A DNA stretch of 64,000 nucleotides, taken from contig CM069870.1 in the NCBI GenBank assembly GCA_036172665.1, positions 27,440,001-27,504,000 on the forward strand, in the 5' to 3' direction. A program made the position numbers and the translations under genes. A model generated the notes under the pieces. The model did not search any database and was not told where the DNA came from. It was given only the letters and a program-made list of their open reading frames with translations. This DNA is from Prosopocoilus inquinatus (lineage: Eukaryota; Arthropoda; Insecta; Coleoptera; Lucanidae). This document shows, piece after piece, positions 59,256 to 64,000 of this stretch (the first letter of the stretch is position 1; each line of letters opens with the position of its first letter).

Positions 59256-61088
59256 ATGTTTTCCACCGGAAATCCCTTGAATTCATGATTTCTTAAAAAC
59301 ACCCTACTTATTAACTGTTTAATGTTCATTAGCTTGTTAACCTCTATGCTCGAATTCGTAGGGTAGCGATAGTACAAAGAAACCGCCGTAAAGTCGCGGT
59401 GAATGATGTCACACAAAAACGTGCTAATGACATTAAGCACATATGTCTAGAGACGTCACTGTCACGAAAGAATCAAGAATCAAGTTGGAGTATTATGAAA
59501 TATGTAAAATAAATTCAGCAATTTGTTTTTTTTGCCGGTTTGTATTCCTCGTTTTTTTTCTATCTTATAGTTCTAGAATACCCTGTATACTGTTTGCTAA
59601 GACGAAATATCATTTTTTCCTAATTTCAAAAATATTCAGGCTGTTCTTTTACGGTGTTCATACATTTAAACCTGTAATATATCACCATAAATGGCAAAGA
59701 TTGAACTGATATGTTCTTAACACAAATTTAATAGTTTTCGAGAAAAATGCAGTAGCAGGTTTTCACCAAACCTTTTGAGAACTGCTAGCATAGCTAAAAG
59801 TGGAATGCGGCCGCTGCTTCAATTAAGACCCGCAGCCGAAATAGGCCAGGGGCAGTGCGTTACTTGCTCTTGAATACGAACGACGTAATTCAGCCGCCCC
59901 GATCACAGTTGATCGGTCAAAACTTTTACAATTTAAATTAACTTACAAGTTTAAGTATTTTTGTATTAAAAACTAGTGCAATTCAAGAAGCTGCGGTTCG
60001 TAATTGCCGAACAAATTAAAAGCGAGGTACAAACAAATTGTAATTCCTCATTCCACACTATTTTTAACAGACTTATAAAAATTTACTTTTTTTCCATGGA
60101 CCGTAAGTAATAATACTTTCATAGGTAGCAACGAGATTACAGAAAAAAGTTTACTTAGGTAAAAAGGTGAAGGAAGAACGTTTTTAACGAGCTTGTCGTC
60201 TAATTGGTGCATAAATTTATTCGTCGATAGTTGACATCGTAAAACGTATTACTTCGTTCAGTCAATAAAAATTTTAAATAAAATAATTAATAAACGATAT
60301 CGGTGATTATTATTTCGAAACGCTACGAAATCGGTTTGACTGCGAAACTCAGCGCGAGTCGGTGTGTAGGAAGGCGTTGCGACCTTGAAAGTATTTCTCT
60401 CTCGCACATATCAACGGTTCCAAACAAGTGGAACCTCCAAAATTTTTTGGCTATAGTACGGTAACTACCGGAAAATACGCACAGTAAGTAGCATTTCATG
60501 TATTTATACTGAAGTTTTTTTATTTGTACACAGCAAAAGAACACCCCGTACAATAGTCGAATTCATATTGCCGTTTGCTAACTAGAAGAGCCATTTAGAA
60601 CTTTTGTAATCGCATTTCCAGGCTGTCTAGATTTTTTAAATGTGAAGATATTGCTGTTTAAAACTCGATTTTATCTTCCAAATATCAACATATACATTTT
60701 TGAAATAAGACAAAAATAATCTTTCATCTTAGAAAACTATAAGCAGACTGTTCCATTAAAAAAGGAAAACACAAACTGTATTTTTTACCACTTTGCGCTT
60801 CATTGTCTCTTATGATAATTCTGAAAAGGTTATCAAAAAAAAACAGAGTAACACAGACATAAGAATTAAGGTGTTAGAAACAAAAGGAAGATAAAATAAT
60901 AAGAAAATAATTCACTTTTAGTGCAGTGGTAATGATAATGCAAAAATGGAAAAATAAAATACTTAAAGCCTGTTTTATAAATATGCTGTGTAGTTTAGGC
61001 TTAGGTTTTTAAGTAATTGAAGGTGATTTACAGTCAATATTTTTTATTAAAGTTAACTTGTGATTGAAGAACTGTCCTAGAAATAATT
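59256..61088. other. No gene recognised
   Basis: Worn Tigger interior may continue to about 59430. Foldback-type boxes occur singly at 59579, 59638, 60540 and 60618. No protein-like frame. Confidence 0.4.
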
Positions 61089-61099
61089 ATTATAACAAA
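61089..61099. other. Left 11-bp target-site duplication of the array
   Basis: ATTATAACAAA; identical to 63679-63689 on the other side of the array. The match stops after 11 bases on the right and 11-12 on the left. Confidence 0.8.
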
Positions 61100-61276
61100 T
61101 AAAATAGCGACATCTTACTATCGCTTTTTGACCTAACATTGCAGTAGGATAGACAAACTGAAGCGGGATTTGCTCCTAATGAGTCCCCCATGCAAGGCGG
61201 CCATGCTTGCTGTCAAAGCATAATGAAAGATTTTAGAAAAATTTTGTGCAAATCGTTTTTGATTGCAGTGAGAACC

Positions 61277-61341
61277 TCGAGCAGCCTCTGGACAGCTGTT
61301 TCAGCCCTGCTTGGGGCTTCTTCAGCAGAAACGTAGCTCGA
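61277..61341 (-). ncRNA. Hammerhead ribozyme, minus unit 1
   Basis: Same 65-nt structure as described for 62943-63007, on the minus strand; core CTGAAGA begins at 61325 and the predicted cut lies between 61291 and 61290. Confidence 0.88.
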
Positions 61342-61588
61342 CATTCCCACTGCAGACCAAAAACGACTTGCCCAATTTATTCGCAATTGCGATGTAAGAG
61401 TGATGAACATATAAAATAGCGACATCTTACTATCGCTTTTTGACCTAACATTGCAGTAGGATAGACAAACTGAAGCGGGATTTGCTCCTAATGAGTCCCC
61501 CATGCAAGGCGGCCATGCTTGCTGTCAAAGCATAATGAAAGATTTTAGAAAAATTTTGTGCAAATCGTTTTTGATTGCAGTGAGAACC

Positions 61589-61653
61589 TCGAGCAGCCTC
61601 TGGACAGCTGTTTCAGCCCTGCTTGGGGCTTCTTCAGCAGAAACGTAGCTCGA
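61589..61653 (-). ncRNA. Hammerhead ribozyme, minus unit 2
   Basis: Identical to unit 1, shifted by 312 bp; predicted cut between 61603 and 61602. Confidence 0.88.
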
Positions 61654-61900
61654 CATTCCCACTGCAGACCAAAAACGACTTGCCCAATTTATTCGCAATT
61701 GCGATGTAAGAGTGATGAACATATAAAATAGCGACATCTTACTATCGCTTTTTGACCTAACATTGCAGTAGGATAGACAAACTGAAGCGGGATTTGCTCC
61801 TAATGAGTCCCCCATGCAAGGCGGCCATGCTTGCTGTCAAAGCATAATGAAAGATTTTAGAAAAATTTTGTGCAAATCGTTTTTGATTGCAGTGAGAACC

Positions 61901-61965
61901 TCGAGCAGCCTCTGGACAGCTGTTTCAGCCCTGCTTGGGGCTTCTTCAGCAGAAACGTAGCTCGA
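61901..61965 (-). ncRNA. Hammerhead ribozyme, minus unit 3
   Basis: Identical copy, predicted cut between 61915 and 61914. Confidence 0.88.
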
Positions 61966-62212
61966 CATTCCCACTGCAGACCAAAAACGACTTGCCCAAT
62001 TTATTCGCAATTGCGATGTAAGAGTGATGAACATATAAAATAGCGACATCTTACTATCGCTTTTTGACCTAACATTGCAGTAGGATAGACAAACTGAAGC
62101 GGGATTTGCTCCTAATGAGTCCCCCATGCAAGGCGGCCATGCTTGCTGTCAAAGCATAATGAAAGATTTTAGAAAAATTTTGTGCAAATCGTTTTTGATT
62201 GCAGTGAGAACC

Positions 62213-62277
62213 TCGAGCAGCCTCTGGACAGCTGTTTCAGCCCTGCTTGGGGCTTCTTCAGCAGAAACGTAGCTCGA
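62213..62277 (-). ncRNA. Hammerhead ribozyme, minus unit 4
   Basis: Identical copy, predicted cut between 62227 and 62226. Confidence 0.88.
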
Positions 62278-62524
62278 CATTCCCACTGCAGACCAAAAAC
62301 GACTTGCCCAATTTATTCGCAATTGCGATGTAAGAGTGATGAACATATAAAATAGCGACATCTTACTATCGCTTTTTGACCTAACATTGCAGTAGGATAG
62401 ACAAACTGAAGCGGGATTTGCTCCTAATGAGTCCCCCATGCAAGGCGGCCATGCTTGCTGTCAAAGCATAATGAAAGATTTTAGAAAAATTTTGTGCAAA
62501 TCGTTTTTGATTGCAGTGAGAACC

Positions 62525-62589
62525 TCGAGCAGCCTCTGGACAGCTGTTTCAGCCCTGCTTGGGGCTTCTTCAGCAGAAACGTAGCTCGA
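62525..62589 (-). ncRNA. Hammerhead ribozyme, minus unit 5
   Basis: Identical copy nearest the inversion point; predicted cut between 62539 and 62538. The single variant base of the array (62669) is outside the ribozyme. Confidence 0.88.
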
Positions 62590-62942
62590 CATTCCCACTG
62601 CAGACCAAAAACGACTTGCCCAATTTATTCGCAATTGCGATGTAAGAGTGATGAACATATAAAATAGCTACATCTTACTATCGCTTTTTGACCTAACATT
62701 GCAGTAGGATAGACAAACTGAAGCACAAAATTTTTCTAAAATCTTTCATTATGCTTTGACAGCAAGCATGGCCGCCTTGCATGGGGGACTCATTAGGAGC
62801 AAATCCCGCTTCAGTTTGTCTATCCTACTGCAATGTTAGGTCAAAAAGCGATAGTAAGATGTCGCTATTTTATATGTTCATCACTCTTACATCGCAATTG
62901 CGAATAAATTGGGCAAGTCGTTTTTGGTCTGCAGTGGGAATG

Positions 62943-63007
62943 TCGAGCTACGTTTCTGCTGAAGAAGCCCCAAGCAGGGCTGAAACAGCTGTCCAGAGGC
63001 TGCTCGA
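62943..63007 (+). ncRNA. Hammerhead ribozyme, plus unit 1 (type I)
   Basis: Outer stem I: TCGAGC (62943-62948) with GCTCGA (63002-63007). Internal loop TACG/GCT. Inner stem I: TTCTG (62954-62958) with CAGAG (62994-62998), one G-U pair. Invariant core CTGAAGA at 62959-62965 fits CTGANGA. Stem II: AGCCC (62966-62970) with GGGCT (62977-62981), loop CAAGCA. GAAA at 62982-62985. Stem III is the palindrome ACAGCTGT (62985-62992), giving only three pairs with a 2-base loop, or a full duplex between two molecules. The cleavage base is C at 62993, the preferred residue. All core positions match the known consensus, and the stem I internal loop facing the stem II loop is the arrangement used for tertiary contacts in fast natural hammerheads. 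Self-cleavage would release 312-nt RNAs from tandem transcripts. Confidence 0.93.
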
Positions 63008-63254
63008 GGTTCTCACTGCAATCAAAAACGATTTGCACAAAATTTTTCTAAAATCTTTCATTATGCTTTGACAGCAAGCATGGCCGCCTTGCATGGGGGA
63101 CTCATTAGGAGCAAATCCCGCTTCAGTTTGTCTATCCTACTGCAATGTTAGGTCAAAAAGCGATAGTAAGATGTCGCTATTTTATATGTTCATCACTCTT
63201 ACATCGCAATTGCGAATAAATTGGGCAAGTCGTTTTTGGTCTGCAGTGGGAATG

Positions 63255-63319
63255 TCGAGCTACGTTTCTGCTGAAGAAGCCCCAAGCAGGGCTGAAACAG
63301 CTGTCCAGAGGCTGCTCGA
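63255..63319 (+). ncRNA. Hammerhead ribozyme, plus unit 2
   Basis: Identical to plus unit 1, 312 bp downstream; cleavage after C at 63305. Confidence 0.9.
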
Positions 63320-63566
63320 GGTTCTCACTGCAATCAAAAACGATTTGCACAAAATTTTTCTAAAATCTTTCATTATGCTTTGACAGCAAGCATGGCCGCC
63401 TTGCATGGGGGACTCATTAGGAGCAAATCCCGCTTCAGTTTGTCTATCCTACTGCAATGTTAGGTCAAAAAGCGATAGTAAGATGTCGCTATTTTATATG
63501 TTCATCACTCTTACATCGCAATTGCGAATAAATTGGGCAAGTCGTTTTTGGTCTGCAGTGGGAATG

Positions 63567-63631
63567 TCGAGCTACGTTTCTGCTGAAGAAGCCCCAAGCA
63601 GGGCTGAAACAGCTGTCCAGAGGCTGCTCGA
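63567..63631 (+). ncRNA. Hammerhead ribozyme, plus unit 3
   Basis: Identical copy; cleavage after C at 63617. Only 61 bp of unit sequence follow before the array ends. Confidence 0.9.
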
Positions 63632-63678
63632 GGTTCTCACTGCAATCAAAAACGATTTGCACAAAATTTTTCTAAAAT

Positions 63679-63689
63679 ATTATAACAAA
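63679..63689. other. Right 11-bp target-site duplication of the array
   Basis: ATTATAACAAA, the partner of 61089-61099. It follows ...TTTTTCTAAAAT, the last unit-derived bases. Confidence 0.8.
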
Positions 63690-64000
63690 GGCATTAAACC
63701 ATAGGATAAATTTATGTAGCGCTTATAAAATCGGGCCTTAAATTTAAGCGACTAAGGAAACGAGTCGATTCAACATTTAAAAAAATGCAGCTGAAAATCT
63801 AAAAATAAATCTAAACTGATGTATTACTAACTGTGAAAAAAAATAGAAGTGACTATCATTGATTATATCCGAAAGTTAAAGAATCTATTAAAAAAAAGAT
63901 TAAACAATTTACTTCGAAATAATATAGGTATACAAATAAATATGAAATTAACAGAATATGAATATGTAATATACGACAGCTACAGCTTTCCGAATTGAAA
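63690..64000. other. No feature recognised
   Basis: AT-rich flank of the array up to the window edge. Confidence 0.5.

Larger units (their letters stand above)
61100..63678. mobile_element. Hammerhead-ribozyme retrozyme array, about 8.3 units of 312 bp
   Basis: 2579 bp made only of a 312-bp unit: about 5.2 copies whose ribozyme strand is minus (61100-62723), then about 3.06 copies whose ribozyme strand is plus (62724-63678). Units are identical except for one base (G to T at 62669) by eye. Other unit features: perfect palindrome TCGCAATTGCGA, hairpin GCAAG...CTTGC, and a long rod-like stem I around the hammerhead. Identical 96-codon frames in each unit follow from the repetition and are not genes. 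Flanking 11-bp direct repeats show the block entered as one insertion. Small hammerhead-bearing tandem repeats of this size are known in newts, schistosomes, cave crickets and many other animals as hammerhead satellites or retrozymes. Confidence 0.9.

Noticed and set aside
61100..63678. CRISPR array or ordinary centromeric satellite
   Set aside because: No repeat-spacer pattern, so not CRISPR. The flanking direct repeat, inverted arrangement and small size do not fit a simple centromeric satellite.
61213..63704. Eight identical or near-identical 96-99-codon frames starting MGDSLGANPASVC
   Set aside because: They appear once per 312-bp unit on the ribozyme strand because the unit length (312 = 3 x 104) keeps a frame open. 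There is no known motif, and the frame runs straight through the structured ribozyme. Treated as chance frames of a non-coding RNA.

Overview
The window is AT-rich eukaryotic DNA (about two thirds A+T by eye). It is packed with transposon remains and holds no host gene I can recognise. The mix is typical of an insect, perhaps a beetle: a Penelope-like element, two broken LINEs, Gypsy-type LTR remnants, mariner/Tc1 and pogo/Tigger DNA transposons, and many foldback elements ending in variants of ACAGGGTGT. The species guess is inference. No bacterial signals, tRNA, rRNA or CRISPR were seen.

Layout. 0-5 kb: a decayed Penelope-like element (PLE) on the minus strand, with RT and GIY-YIG remnants and a degenerate hammerhead at its 3' end. 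6-12 kb: a mariner relic, a 1.5 kb foldback, a hairpin MITE and a 0.7 kb TIR element. 13-27 kb: two oppositely oriented LTR copies, an unidentified decayed coding-like repeat, a Jockey-type LINE (minus), a second LINE (plus) embedded in a degenerate ATCGATGAAGCG minisatellite, and a GC-rich nested hairpin. 28-47 kb: small duplications, mariner and Tigger relics, a second copy of the unidentified repeat split by a hAT-like insertion, and foldbacks. 46-60 kb: a near-complete hammerhead motif, a 1.35 kb mariner-like element with both TIRs, and more nested foldbacks and MITEs.

61-63.7 kb holds the most interesting object: about 8.3 nearly identical 312-bp units, five in minus and three in plus orientation, joined head to head. 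Each unit encodes a full type I hammerhead ribozyme with the invariant core, C at the cleavage site and extended stem I. The whole block is flanked by an 11-bp direct repeat, as if inserted in one event. A 95-bp copy at 30.3 kb has almost the same two ends, another head-to-head junction and its own 13-bp direct repeat. Together they fit an animal retrozyme: a small non-coding retroelement whose tandem transcript self-cleaves and may be reverse transcribed by PLE machinery. The PLE at 2.4-4.1 kb is a relic of the sort of partner expected.
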